DNA of 64,000 nucleotides, from NCBI RefSeq assembly GCF_009676955.1, contig NZ_CP045696.1, positions 682,001 through 746,000 on the forward strand, written 5' to 3'. The number at the start of each line of letters is the position of its first letter. Positions within the stretch are counted from its first letter, which is position 1. This DNA comes from Sodaliphilus pleomorphus. Lineage in GTDB: Bacteria; Bacteroidota; Bacteroidia; Bacteroidales; Muribaculaceae. This document shows positions 54,165 to 63,732 of this stretch, piece by piece. The notes beneath the pieces were generated by a model that was not told where the DNA came from, ran no database searches, and saw only the letters and a list, made by a program, of their open reading frames with translations. A program made the position numbers and the translations under genes.

Positions 54165-54734
54165 ATGAACAAGAGCATCACAACCCTGCTACTGCTTGCA
54201 GCACTGCTGTGCCTGGCTGCATGTAGCAGCAAGACGATTGCAGCCCGCAAGCTGCAACACAGCGTCATTGCCTGGAATGCAGGCGACCAGCTGGCCGTGG
54301 CCAGGCTCGGCTACTTCCAAAGCGAGCAACAGCTCAAAGCCTCAAGGCACTATGCCCACTACACCGGCAAATACGGTCTCGCAGTCAGCACGCCCGTAGT
54401 CAAGACCGAGTGCGACGAGGCTTTCCTGGTGATCGTGCGCGACCCCAAGGCCAGGGTCACCGTGCACAAGCTCACTTTCGATATGGTTGCCGGCGGCGAG
54501 CCTCCTGCCACTGGCGAGGTGCTCTACCAGGGCGAGGGCAGCACGCCCTTCTTCCTGATGTGCAACATTTCGGACGTGTACCCCAACACCTGCTTGCGCG
54601 TGGTGAGCAGCACAGGCATTGTGACCGAATACTCGCCGCGCATAAGCCTACGCGATGGCGAGCTGCAATTGCCCGACAGCACTGCCGAGGGCCATGGCAG
54701 CGTGCTCGACATCACCGACTACTGGCTGAAATGA
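54165..54734 (+). CDS. Hypothetical lipoprotein
   Basis: A 189-residue lipoprotein; the lipobox LCLAAC places the mature Cys at residue 20. The body begins KTIAARKLQHSVIAWNAGDQ and is beta-rich later (YQGEGSTPFFLMCNISDVYP, LRVVSSTGIVTEYSPRIS). I do not recognise a family. It is followed by the alpha/beta hydrolase gene on the same strand after 94 bases. Confidence 0.75.
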   Translation: MNKSITTLLLLAALLCLAACSSKTIAARKLQHSVIAWNAGDQLAVARLGYFQSEQQLKASRHYAHYTGKYGLAVSTPVVKTECDEAFLVIVRDPKARVTVHKLTFDMVAGGEPPATGEVLYQGEGSTPFFLMCNISDVYPNTCLRVVSSTGIVTEYSPRISLRDGELQLPDSTAEGHGSVLDITDYWLK

Positions 54735-54828
54735 GCGTGCCCGAGGCACGAAAACAGCACCCAGCCGGGTTGCACATGCCGATTATTTTTCCGATATTTG
54801 TCCACATTGCAACCCAAAACCACATAAA

Positions 54829-56100
54829 ATGAAAAAAATAGCGACATTGCTCATCGCTGCGCTGTGGGGCATCGCGGCATGGGCGGCTGCCGACATGCTT
54901 GGCACCTGGACGGGCAGCCTCGACGCGGGCGTGGCCCGCATCCCTCTTGTGCTTCATCTTGACTCCACCGGCTGCAGCCTCGACAGCCCGGCTCAAGGAG
55001 CCAGCGGCATCCCGTGCACGAGCCAGGTCGACGGCAACAACATCGACATAGGCATTCCATCGATAGGTGCAAGCTATCGCGGCACCATCGCGGGCGACAG
55101 CCTCAAGGGCACATTCACCCAAGGCGGCCACTCGCTTGCCCTCACCCTCACCCGCAAGGCGGAAAAGAAAGACACAGGGCCGCACAACTACCGCGAGGAG
55201 CAAGTGACCTTCGGGCACGGCAACGTGACACTGGCCGGCACACTCACCCTGCCCAAGGGCGGCAGCTGCGTGCCGGCGGTGGTACTCGTCACAGGCAGTG
55301 GGCCGCAAGACCGCGACGAGACCATCATGGGCCACAAGCCATTCAAGGCCATTGCCGACAGCCTGGGCAACCACGGCATCGCCGTGCTGCGCTATGACGA
55401 CCGCGGCGTGGGTGGCTCGAGCATGGCCACAGGCTACGAGACCACGCGCGACTTTGCCCTCGACGCCACCGCAGCAGTGCGCTACCTGCTCAAGCGCCAG
55501 GAAATCGACCCCAAGCGCACGGGCTACATAGGGCACAGCGAGGGCGGCTCGATTGCCATACTCAACCACGCCGACGTGGCATTTGTCATCACCCTTGCCG
55601 CACCGGCTGTGAAAGGAAAAGACTTGATGATAAAGCAAAACGAAATGATAGCCAAAGCAACAGGCAACATGTGGAATGCCAGGCTGGCAGGTAGGGTCGA
55701 CAGCGTGTTTACCCTCATCGACACTTGCCGCGATCAAGCCCTGCTCAAGACCAAGCTCGGCCGCTTTCCCGAGTTGAAAACACAGGTGGGCGCACTCACC
55801 TCGCCCTGGTATCGCGCCTTCGTCCAGCTCGACCCCACCCCCAGCCTCAAGGCCATGGGCAAGAGCCGGCAGCCCATGATGGCCTGCAACGGCGAGTGGG
55901 ACGACCAAGTGAACTGCGACCAGAACCTCGGTGCCATAGCACGGTGGGTGCCCTGCGCGGCCATCAAGCGCTACCCGCAGCTCAACCACCTGTTTCAGCA
56001 TTGCGACAGTCGCGACCAGGCACTCGACTATGGCGGCAACAGCGAGGACTTCAACCCGCAGGTGATAGCCGACATCGTCGCCTTCATCAAGGGGCTGTAG
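54829..56100 (+). CDS. Exported alpha/beta hydrolase
   Basis: A 423-residue exported hydrolase. Signal peptide about 1-20; a lipocalin-like beta domain about 22-115 (LGTWTGSLDAGVARIPLVLHL); then an alpha/beta hydrolase fold with VLVTGSGPQDRDETIMGHKP (oxyanion region), VLRYDDRGVGGSS and the nucleophile elbow GYIGHSEGGSIA, the Ser being catalytic. The acid/His end is in NGEWDDQVNCDQN and YPQLNHLFQHC. Esterase or dienelactone hydrolase-like; substrate unknown. Converges on the ABC ATPase gene 24 bases away. Confidence 0.87.
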   Translation: MKKIATLLIAALWGIAAWAAADMLGTWTGSLDAGVARIPLVLHLDSTGCSLDSPAQGASGIPCTSQVDGNNIDIGIPSIGASYRGTIAGDSLKGTFTQGGHSLALTLTRKAEKKDTGPHNYREEQVTFGHGNVTLAGTLTLPKGGSCVPAVVLVTGSGPQDRDETIMGHKPFKAIADSLGNHGIAVLRYDDRGVGGSSMATGYETTRDFALDATAAVRYLLKRQEIDPKRTGYIGHSEGGSIAILNHADVAFVITLAAPAVKGKDLMIKQNEMIAKATGNMWNARLAGRVDSVFTLIDTCRDQALLKTKLGRFPELKTQVGALTSPWYRAFVQLDPTPSLKAMGKSRQPMMACNGEWDDQVNCDQNLGAIARWVPCAAIKRYPQLNHLFQHCDSRDQALDYGGNSEDFNPQVIADIVAFIKGL

Positions 56101-56124
56101 CGCCACAGCTGCTGGCACGCTGGC

Positions 56125-56919
56125 TCAATACTCCACCTTGGTCTTCACATAGCCGTGGGCGCGGCGATACTTGCGCACATCGCGGAAGAGGTCGGTGGCA
56201 AACACAAAGTTGTTGAGCTCGTCGTTGTCCTGGTCGTAGATTTGGTCCTTGTTGCCCACCCAGCCCACATGGCCGTGATTGATGAAGACGATGTTCTCGC
56301 CTATGCCCATCACCGAGTTCATGTCGTGGGTGTTGATGATCGTCGTGATGCCAAACTCGTGGGTAATGTCCCACAGCAGCTGGTCGATCACTATCGAGGT
56401 CTTGGGGTCGAGCCCCGAGTTGGGCTCGTCGCAGAACAGGTATTTTGGATTCAAGGCAATGGCACGGGCAATGGCAGCGCGCTTCTGCATGCCGCCGCTC
56501 AGCTCGGCAGGATACTTGTGCTCGCTGCCAGTGAGGTTCACCTTGTCGATACAAAACTGGGCACGCTCGAGCTGCTCCTTCTCGCTCATGCTGGAAAACA
56601 TCATGAGCGGGAACTTCACATTGTCGATCACCGTCTCGCTGTCAAACAGGGCTGCGCCCTGAAAGAGCATGCCTATCTCCTTGCGTGTCTCCTTGAGCTG
56701 CGCACGACTCATCTTGGTGATGTCGCGGCCGTCGTAGAGAATCTCGCCGTGCTCGGGCTTGAACAAGCCCACCAGGTTTTTTACCAGCACCGTCTTGCCC
56801 GAGCCCGACTGGCCTATTATCAAGTTCACCTTGCCGTCGTAGAAAGTGGCGTTGATGTCGTACAGCACCTGGCGAGTGCCGTTGTCAAAATATTTGTCAA
56901 GATGCTTTACTTCAATCAT
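56125..56919 (-). CDS. MlaF-type ABC transporter ATP-binding protein
   Basis: A 264-residue ATPase of the phospholipid/toluene-tolerance Mla type. Walker A GQSGSGKTV, Q-loop near MLFQGAALFDSETV, signature LSGGMQKRAAIARAI, and Walker B YLFCDEPNSGLDP are intact. With the adjacent permease it should form an inner membrane complex moving lipids between membranes. The substrate-binding MlaD (MCE) partner is not in the window. It is 37 bases after the permease gene, same strand. Confidence 0.92.
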   Translation of the reverse strand: MIEVKHLDKYFDNGTRQVLYDINATFYDGKVNLIIGQSGSGKTVLVKNLVGLFKPEHGEILYDGRDITKMSRAQLKETRKEIGMLFQGAALFDSETVIDNVKFPLMMFSSMSEKEQLERAQFCIDKVNLTGSEHKYPAELSGGMQKRAAIARAIALNPKYLFCDEPNSGLDPKTSIVIDQLLWDITHEFGITTIINTHDMNSVMGIGENIVFINHGHVGWVGNKDQIYDQDNDELNNFVFATDLFRDVRKYRRAHGYVKTKVEY

Positions 56920-56956
56920 AATATTGTTGTGTCCTCCTCTACCCTGCTTGTGTGAA

Positions 56957-57703
56957 CTACATTAAGAAAATATCGGTCATGATCACGTCGAAGACGAGAA
57001 TGAGCACATTGGTGGTCACCACGGCATCGGTACTGGCCTTGCCCACCTCGACCGAACCGCCATTGACCGTGTAGCCGTAGTAGGCCGCGATCGACGAAAT
57101 CAAGAAGCCGTATACAACCGACTTGATGAGTGCAAACCACACATCAAACTGATGGAAATCGGTCTGAATGCCATAGATATAGGTATCTGGGTCAACAAGT
57201 CCCGTGAAGCATATCGCATAGCCGCCAAAGAGGCTGGTAAACATGGCAATAATCACCAGTATGGGCATGATCGTGACCAGTGCCATCACCTTGGGCATGA
57301 CCAAGTAGTTGGCCGAGTTCACTCCCATGATATCGAGAGCGTCGATTTGCTCGGTCACGCGCATGGTGCCTATCTCGCTGGCAATATTTGACCCTATCTT
57401 GCCCGAGAGTATCAAGCACAATATGGTGGAGGCAAACTCCAGAACAATAATTTGGCGCGTGGTGAAGCCCACCGCATAGCGCGGCAGCAACGGGTTGCTC
57501 ACGTTGAGCTTGATGAGCAGCGTGCACAAGCAGCCTATGAAAAGCGACACCAGCAAGATGAGCGGTATCGAGTCGATACCCAGCTTGTTGATCTCGTTGA
57601 AATAGCGGCGAAAGAACTCCTTCCATCGCTCAGGTATGGCCATGCTGCGCCACATGAGCATGCAGTAGTCGCCAAACTTATCGAGCATTTTCAGTAAACC
57701 CAT
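56957..57703 (-). CDS. MlaE-type ABC transporter permease
   Basis: A 248-residue permease with about five membrane helices. The MlaE signature region EIGTMRVTEQIDALDIMGVN and NYLVMPKVMALVTIMPILV is present. I start at ATG 57703 (MGLLKMLDKFGDYCML); a frame open to 57751 would overlap the promoter-like box at 57749-57756, which supports the shorter form. Upstream of the ATPase gene in one operon. Confidence 0.92.
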   Translation of the reverse strand: MGLLKMLDKFGDYCMLMWRSMAIPERWKEFFRRYFNEINKLGIDSIPLILLVSLFIGCLCTLLIKLNVSNPLLPRYAVGFTTRQIIVLEFASTILCLILSGKIGSNIASEIGTMRVTEQIDALDIMGVNSANYLVMPKVMALVTIMPILVIIAMFTSLFGGYAICFTGLVDPDTYIYGIQTDFHQFDVWFALIKSVVYGFLISSIAAYYGYTVNGGSVEVGKASTDAVVTTNVLILVFDVIMTDIFLM

Positions 57704-57748
57704 ATCTACAATAGTCAAATTCTTGCTAAGTCGATTGAAAAGAATATG

Positions 57749-57756
57749 CAAAGATA
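57749..57756 (-). promoter_or_regulatory. Candidate -7 box for the Mla-type operon
   Basis: The minus strand reads TATCTTTG, an exact TAnnTTTG match, 46 bases before the ATG at 57703. Confidence 0.55.
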
Positions 57757-57857
57757 AGCAAAAGATGGATAACTGGGCCGTTTTGAAAAATAAATAGCAA
57801 TATTACGGCACTATGGAACACTTTTTGTTCCGCAGCCTGCACGGCCAGATCAATAAA

Positions 57858-57890
57858 GAGCCGCTCCCCGATTCACATCGAGAGCGGCTC
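57858..57890 (-). terminator. Terminator after SusD
   Basis: GAGCCGCTC (57858-57866) pairs perfectly with GAGCGGCTC (57882-57890); on the minus strand TTTATT follows. It lies 66 bases past the susD-like stop. Confidence 0.65.
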
Positions 57891-57956
57891 AATATTTACT
57901 AACTTAAAACTTAAGTAAAAAAGACGTGTGTGTCAGTCTTTTCCCCTTTGTCGCGC

Positions 57957-59789
57957 TTACCAGCCCACCGTCTGGGTGAGGGTGTGACCACGCTGCTTGT
58001 AGGCATTGATTTGCTGGTAGCCCACAGGCGACATGTACACACGGTCGAGGAAGGGATTGCGTTTGGCTACCGACAGGGGCACAAAGAAGCCCACCATGTC
58101 GGCCGCATTGGTGCCGTCGTAGGTCACCACAGTGCCATCGGCTTTCTTCACCTTGGTAGAGCCCTTCTTGAGATAGGTGGTATACTCGTTGTTGAAGTCG
58201 ACCCAGCAACCCAGCATAGTGTCGGGATACTTGTCGTTGTCCATGTACTCGAGTTTCTTCCAGCGCTTGAGGTCGAGCAATCGGCTGTGCTCAAACACCA
58301 TCTCCAGGCGGCGCTCACGGCGTATCTCCCAGATGAGCGGGTCGACAGTGGGGTCGCGGTCGGGGTCGAAGCCGGCATTGATGTCGCTCAGTTGCATGTG
58401 AGCAGTCTTGCTCAGGTGTTTGGCCTGGGCAGTAGCATCGAGCGGGCGGTCGCGCAGCACGTTGATAGACGCGTCGATGTCGGCCTGGGTCACTGCTTCT
58501 TCGCCCATACGGGCCAGCTCGGCCTTGGCCTCAATCCAGTTGAGCAGCACCTCGGCATAGCGTATCACAGGAGCATCGTTGGTATTGGTCGACGAGTTGT
58601 ACTCAGGGTGAGTGGCACGCTCGGCCGACGTCATGGCAATTGCTGCACGGTCGATAAACTTGTCTTGATAGACCATGGTCGACGAGCTGGGGTTGACCGT
58701 GTCGATAAACGAAGCCTCAAAGCGGGGATCGCGGGTGAGGGTCATGTTCTTGATGCCAAAGTTGCCGGCACCGGCTACCTTAGAAGTCTTGTAGGGACGG
58801 CCGTCGGTGCATATCACCGACTTGAGGAAGGCCAGATTCACACCCGTCTGCGACTCGCCCGAGTTGCTGTAGGAAGCCACACAGTGGCGCACGCCCAGGG
58901 CATCGTCGAAGTGCTGATACATCAGGCACTCCTTGTTGCCGGCCAGGTTTTGAGAGCCAAAGAGGTCGCGCAACGGGGTATCGATGGCATAATTGCCGCT
59001 CTTCATCACAATGGCCGCAGCATCGCGGGCCAGCTCAAGGTACTTCTTGGCATGAGCCGGGTCGCCATTGTGGTAGACCTGCCACGTGCCCTCAAAGAGG
59101 AACCAGCGCGAGATGAAGCCAGCGGCCACATAGCGGTTGAGCAGGTCGACACCGTCGTTTACACGTATGTTCTCGAGAGCATACTTGCTCATCGTGTAGA
59201 GGCTGTCCATCACCAGCAGGCGCGGGTCACGGTCTTTGTAGAGCTGTGCCGTGTCGGTGCTCGACACATCGGTGGGGAAATAAGGCACGTCGCCAAACAC
59301 CTCAACCAGGCGGGCATAGGCAAAGCACTTGTAAAACTTGGCCACACCCATCCAGTGGTTGAAAGCCTCGCTCGACAGCAGCCCGTTGGCATTCATCTTG
59401 TTGAGGCGGTTGATAAAGATGTTGGCCTTGTGCACCCATGCAAAGTTCCACGACGGGCCGCAGTATTGCGTCATCCACGAGATGGACTCACTCTTGGAGC
59501 CACGGCTCGAAGGTACCTGGTCCTCAAACGAGGCCTGTGTGCCCTGACTGCACACGTCGTCGCTGAACACATAGCCGCGGTAGTCGGAATAGGCTTCCGA
59601 CCAGCCCACGCCATAGCCTATGTAGTAGTTGCTGTAAAAACCGTTGCCAAACAGGCGCACATCGTTCTCGTTGCGCCAGTAGTTGGGATCGGTGGGATTC
59701 TCGCGAGGCTCACGGTTGATGACCTGCTCGCACGACGACAAGCCCAGGCTGAGCAACCCCGCAAATATGATCAATAATTTCTTTTTCAT
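57957..59789 (-). CDS. SusD/RagB-family nutrient-binding lipoprotein
   Basis: A 610-residue surface lipoprotein; lipobox LGLSSC, Cys at about residue 20. The SusD fold is seen in the N-terminal REPRENPTDPNYWRNENDVR, TPR-like helices with FYKCFAYARLVEVFGDVPYF, and the C-terminal RYAEVLLNWIEAKAELARMGE and IRRERRLEMVFEHSRLLDLKRW. It caps the SusC barrel encoded 16 bases upstream and binds a glycan or other nutrient. No glycoside hydrolase, sigma/anti-sigma or hybrid two-component gene lies beside the pair, so the substrate cannot be guessed. Confidence 0.95.
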   Translation of the reverse strand: MKKKLLIIFAGLLSLGLSSCEQVINREPRENPTDPNYWRNENDVRLFGNGFYSNYYIGYGVGWSEAYSDYRGYVFSDDVCSQGTQASFEDQVPSSRGSKSESISWMTQYCGPSWNFAWVHKANIFINRLNKMNANGLLSSEAFNHWMGVAKFYKCFAYARLVEVFGDVPYFPTDVSSTDTAQLYKDRDPRLLVMDSLYTMSKYALENIRVNDGVDLLNRYVAAGFISRWFLFEGTWQVYHNGDPAHAKKYLELARDAAAIVMKSGNYAIDTPLRDLFGSQNLAGNKECLMYQHFDDALGVRHCVASYSNSGESQTGVNLAFLKSVICTDGRPYKTSKVAGAGNFGIKNMTLTRDPRFEASFIDTVNPSSSTMVYQDKFIDRAAIAMTSAERATHPEYNSSTNTNDAPVIRYAEVLLNWIEAKAELARMGEEAVTQADIDASINVLRDRPLDATAQAKHLSKTAHMQLSDINAGFDPDRDPTVDPLIWEIRRERRLEMVFEHSRLLDLKRWKKLEYMDNDKYPDTMLGCWVDFNNEYTTYLKKGSTKVKKADGTVVTYDGTNAADMVGFFVPLSVAKRNPFLDRVYMSPVGYQQINAYKQRGHTLTQTVGW

Positions 59790-59805
59790 TGTTTAGAAAG
59801 TTTAA

Positions 59806-62800
59806 TTAGAAGTTAAGTTGAATACCTACTGAGATGTTCTTCATTGCAGGAGTGCCCACACCGGTGCGGCCACTGTTGTAGTTGCCGCTGTTGAACATCG
59901 ACACGCCGCTCACCACCTCGGGATCGATAGGAAGCCCGCGCAGGTTGTCGTGGGTGAAGAGGTTCTCGGCTGCCACATAGAAGCGGGCCTTGCTGATGTA
60001 GGCCTTCTTGGTGATGCTTGCAGGCAGCGTGTAGCCCAGAGTGATGTTCTTGCAACGCAAGTAGGCCATGTTGAGCAGGTAACGGCTCTGCTTCTGCAAG
60101 TTGAAGCCTGTGTCGCTGCCGCCCATGTTCCAAGCTGCCGGATAGAAGGCGCCAGTGTTGTTCTCGGTCCAGTAGTCGCCGGCAATAGCCTGAGGCATTG
60201 CGCCGTCGCCGCAATTGTAGCCAGGAATGGCCAGGAAGCCCGAGCCCCAAATCTTGCGGCTGCCCACGCCCTGGAAGAAAATGGAGAAGTCTACACCATA
60301 CCAGTCGGCACCCAGCCTGAAGCCATACTCATAGCGAGGTGTGGAGTTGCCTATCACCTTCTTGTCGCCGTGCTTCTCGACAGTGTTGTCGCCGTACCAG
60401 ATGTCGCCGTTGCCGTCGAGATCCTTATATTTCACATCGCCGGGGCCAAAGTGGAACTTGCCCGACTCAAAGCGGTCCTGATACACGCCGTTGGGGTCGC
60501 TCAGCTTGTTGACCAGGCGTGCATCGGGGTGCTCGGCCAGTGTGGTCTCCTTGCCATGATAGGCATAGGTGGTCACGATTTTGCCGTTCTCGTCATACAC
60601 GAAGTCGCTCTTCTGATAGAGGCGGTCGGTCTCATAGCCCCATATCTCGCCATAGGTCTTGCCATTGTACCAGCCATCGATATCACGGCCCGAGCCGTAC
60701 TTGGTGATCGTAGACTTGGCGTCGCTCACCGTCACCATGGCGTTCAGGCCAAGGCCGTTGGCAAAGCGGTGGTTGAAGTCGACCTCAATCTCCCAGCCGC
60801 GGGTGCGGATGTTGCCAAAGTTGCCCATGGGCGCAGCAGCGCCGAAGGTATCGGGAATGCCCTCTTGAGGCACAAGCATGTTTTTGGTGTCGCGCTGGTA
60901 CCAGTCGAAGATCACACCTATGCGGCCGTCCCACAGCGAGATGTCGGTACCCAGGTCGAGGGTTTCAATGTCTTGCCAAGTGATGTCGCCGTAAACCGAC
61001 GAGGGTGTGCCCACATAGGTGAGTTTGGAACCGTTCTGGATCCAGCTGAGCTGGCCCTGGGCCATTGTGGAAATGTAGAGCGAGTTGCTCACCGACTGGT
61101 CGCCAATCTTGCCATAGCTGCCTCGCAGTTTCCACGAGGTGAGCACGGGCTTGGCCCAGCGCATAAAGGCCTCGTCGCCAACGCGCCAGCCCATAGAGAA
61201 CGACGGGAACCAGCGCCAGCGCAAGTCTTTGGGGAACTTGGAAGTGGCATCATGACGCAGGTTGAACTCGAGCAGGTAGCGCTGCATCAAGGCATAGTTC
61301 ACGCGGCCAAACCATCCCAGCTGGCCGTCCCAGTCCTTGGAGCCGCCGGCAGTCTGCGTGCCGCAGGTCTTGGAGAACGATGGGTGAAAGATGTCGGTCA
61401 AGTTGGTCACTTGCGACCAGTTGCTCTCGCTCTCCCAGTCTACACAGTTCATACCGAGCATGAGCTTCACGTTGTTGATGTCGTTGATGTCCCAGTTGTA
61501 GTCGGTGGTGATATTCCAGGTGTGTCGCTTGGCATTGATGGTGCTGCGATAGATGTGGTCGGGGTTGGCACCATTGCCGGTATATTGCATGTAGGGCATG
61601 TCCCAGGCAGCATAGGCGCCAGGAGTGCCGGCAGGCACAACCTCGCCGGCATCGTTCACATAGATCTGGTTGCCATCGGCGTCGAGGCGGGCCACATAGG
61701 CGCTGCCGCCTGCCCACGAGTTGTCCATGGTGAACTTGGTGCCCACCTTGTTCCACACTTCATCTTCGGCAGCATAGGTGTAGTCCACGTTCACGTGCCA
61801 ATCTTTGGTGATGTTGAGGGTAGTACCCAGGCTCACGCTCAAGTAGGTGTCCTGCTTGTTGGCCGTGTTGGCATTCTTCATCTCGTTGTAAGGGCTGCGT
61901 ATGTCGCGCCCCCACTCATCCTGGCCCATGGGATAGGTGGTGTCCCAACGGTAGAGGTAGAGCCACGGGTCGGCCGTGGTGCTGCTTGTGGCATAGGCAT
62001 AGCGCTTGTTGCGCATGCTGTAGTTGAAGCCCGTGCGCACGGTCCAGTACTTGTTGATGTCGGTGCTGATGCGGGCCGATGCATTGTAGCGGCGGAAGTC
62101 GTCGTGCTTGGCCGGGCGAATCAGGCCGTTCTGGTCGAGATAGCCCAGGCCTATGCTGTAGCTCGTGCGGCCCGAGCGGCCGTTGACCGAGACGTTGTGG
62201 CTCATCGACGGTGTCCACTCGCGTATCATGTAATCGTAGGGATCAAAGATGCGCTTGGAGAAACGGTACTTGTTGTTGTCGAGATACCAATCGCGACCGT
62301 ACACAAACGGGTCGTTCTTGCCAATCTTGCCGCCATAGGTGGCCTGCCACTCACGTGCCTTCTCGAGGCTCTCCTCGTTGACAAACCAGAAGGCGCCATA
62401 CACCGTGCCACCGGCACGCTTCAAGGCATCGACACGATAGGCAATACCGTCGACACCGGCCATGTCCATCTTCTTGGAGATATTCTCCCAGGCAAAGTTG
62501 CCCGAGTAGCTCACGTCGACGTTGTCGGTCTTGGAGCCCTTTTTGGTTGTGATCAGGATCACGCCAAAGGCGGCCTTGGAACCGTAGATCGAGGAGGCAG
62601 CTGCGTCCTTGAGCACCGAGATGTTAGCAATGTCCTCGGGGTTTACGATCTGAATAGATGGAATCTCGACGTTGTCGAGCAAGATGAGCGGCTTGGAGCT
62701 GCCTGTGTAGGAGGCAACCTGGCCACGTATCTTGATTGTGGGGTCGGAGCCCACCTCGCCATTGGGGATGGTCACGCTCAGGCCTGGGGTGGTACCCTGC

Positions 62801-63258
62801 AAGCCGCGGCCCACATCGGGGATTTGACGGCCCACCAATGTCTTGTCGACGTCGACCGACGACACAGCGCCCGTCAAGTTGGCCTTCTTCTGCTGGCCGT
62901 AGCCCACCACGACCACATCGCCCAGCAGCTGGTTGTCGGGCACAAGTTTCACATTGGTGTCGTCGCCAGGATTCAGAATCAACGGCTTGTAGCCGATGTA
63001 GGAGATCTTGAGCTTACCCTTGCCGGTGGTTCTGAGTGAGAACCGGCCGTTGACATCGGTCATGGTGCCTCGCGTGGTCCCCACTTCGGAGACGCTGGCG
63101 CCAATCACAGGCTCGCCCTTGTCGTCGGTCACAGTACCTGTAACGATACCGGCCGAAGCATGGGACCCTTGTGGCTCGGGAGCAGCAGCATAGGCATAGC
63201 TTCCCATAGCACCACAAGCCAGAAATAGTGCTCCTATAAGAGCAAGTTTTCTTTTCAT
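59806..63258 (-). CDS. SusC/RagA-family TonB-linked outer membrane protein
   Basis: A 1150-residue TonB-dependent importer. Signal peptide about 1-25; carboxypeptidase-regulatory-like domain about 38-115 (GTVTDDKGEPVIGASVSEVG); TonB box-like VVVVGYGQQKK; plug about 120-245 with the SusC hallmark ISVLKDAAASSIYGSKAAFG then VILITTKKG; and the large barrel ending GIQLNF. No N-terminal anti-sigma-interacting extension is present, so it is probably not regulated by an ECF pair. Forms one transcript with the SusD gene. Confidence 0.96.
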   Translation of the reverse strand: MKRKLALIGALFLACGAMGSYAYAAAPEPQGSHASAGIVTGTVTDDKGEPVIGASVSEVGTTRGTMTDVNGRFSLRTTGKGKLKISYIGYKPLILNPGDDTNVKLVPDNQLLGDVVVVGYGQQKKANLTGAVSSVDVDKTLVGRQIPDVGRGLQGTTPGLSVTIPNGEVGSDPTIKIRGQVASYTGSSKPLILLDNVEIPSIQIVNPEDIANISVLKDAAASSIYGSKAAFGVILITTKKGSKTDNVDVSYSGNFAWENISKKMDMAGVDGIAYRVDALKRAGGTVYGAFWFVNEESLEKAREWQATYGGKIGKNDPFVYGRDWYLDNNKYRFSKRIFDPYDYMIREWTPSMSHNVSVNGRSGRTSYSIGLGYLDQNGLIRPAKHDDFRRYNASARISTDINKYWTVRTGFNYSMRNKRYAYATSSTTADPWLYLYRWDTTYPMGQDEWGRDIRSPYNEMKNANTANKQDTYLSVSLGTTLNITKDWHVNVDYTYAAEDEVWNKVGTKFTMDNSWAGGSAYVARLDADGNQIYVNDAGEVVPAGTPGAYAAWDMPYMQYTGNGANPDHIYRSTINAKRHTWNITTDYNWDINDINNVKLMLGMNCVDWESESNWSQVTNLTDIFHPSFSKTCGTQTAGGSKDWDGQLGWFGRVNYALMQRYLLEFNLRHDATSKFPKDLRWRWFPSFSMGWRVGDEAFMRWAKPVLTSWKLRGSYGKIGDQSVSNSLYISTMAQGQLSWIQNGSKLTYVGTPSSVYGDITWQDIETLDLGTDISLWDGRIGVIFDWYQRDTKNMLVPQEGIPDTFGAAAPMGNFGNIRTRGWEIEVDFNHRFANGLGLNAMVTVSDAKSTITKYGSGRDIDGWYNGKTYGEIWGYETDRLYQKSDFVYDENGKIVTTYAYHGKETTLAEHPDARLVNKLSDPNGVYQDRFESGKFHFGPGDVKYKDLDGNGDIWYGDNTVEKHGDKKVIGNSTPRYEYGFRLGADWYGVDFSIFFQGVGSRKIWGSGFLAIPGYNCGDGAMPQAIAGDYWTENNTGAFYPAAWNMGGSDTGFNLQKQSRYLLNMAYLRCKNITLGYTLPASITKKAYISKARFYVAAENLFTHDNLRGLPIDPEVVSGVSMFNSGNYNSGRTGVGTPAMKNISVGIQLNF

Positions 63259-63463
63259 AGAGTACTTGGTTTTTGTTTGTTATACATTAAATTATTAATT
63301 AGTGAAAGCTGAAGTTTCATCCTGTGATGTAGTTCAACATCACAGTTTATCCAGAAAACGAAAACCCTAACGTTGCGAGTTGAGACACATGAGAAAGTGT
63401 GCGTGCGTGCTCGGCTCAAGCCTTAAAACATAGTTTTTGCGATCTCTGAAATCAATTCAACTC

Positions 63464-63471
63464 CAAAGTTA
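63464..63471 (-). promoter_or_regulatory. Candidate -7 box for the SusC operon
   Basis: The minus strand reads TAACTTTG, an exact TAnnTTTG match; transcription from here would give a leader of about 200 bases. The 63259-63732 gap holds this box, the malate dehydrogenase promoter and no gene. Confidence 0.4.
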
Positions 63472-63633
63472 ATGATTTTTTCTAAAATAGGTTCATCAAA
63501 CTCAAAAAAATTTAAAAATTCCCTATTTTGCGTATCGCAAGGGGCACATGGGCACACTTGCACATGGCGGGGAGCAACGGGGTGCGTTTTTTACATTGTG
63601 TCACATTATTTAATCAACTTATATCTTCCTGGA

Positions 63634-63665
63634 TTTTGCATTGTGAAGTTAAAATGTTAATTTTG
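63634..63665 (+). promoter_or_regulatory. Promoter of the malate dehydrogenase gene
   Basis: TTTTG (63634-63638), 19 bases, then TAATTTTG (63658-63665): a textbook Bacteroidetes promoter 68 bases before the ATG. Confidence 0.7.
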
Positions 63666-63732
63666 CAATCGTAAAAAAACAGAAGTTGAAGCAACTATTT
63701 TATTATAAAATAAATTTATAAAATTTCTAATC

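Noticed and set aside
59950..63039. A 1029-codon open frame on the plus strand, antisense to the SusC gene.
   Set aside because: It mirrors the real gene; codon bias in GC-rich genes leaves the antisense frame open. The same applies to long frames opposite ligA (42841-44676), SusD (57930-59777), the sugar transferase (9732-11357) and the 29811 receptor (29844-31631). None has domain-like sequence.
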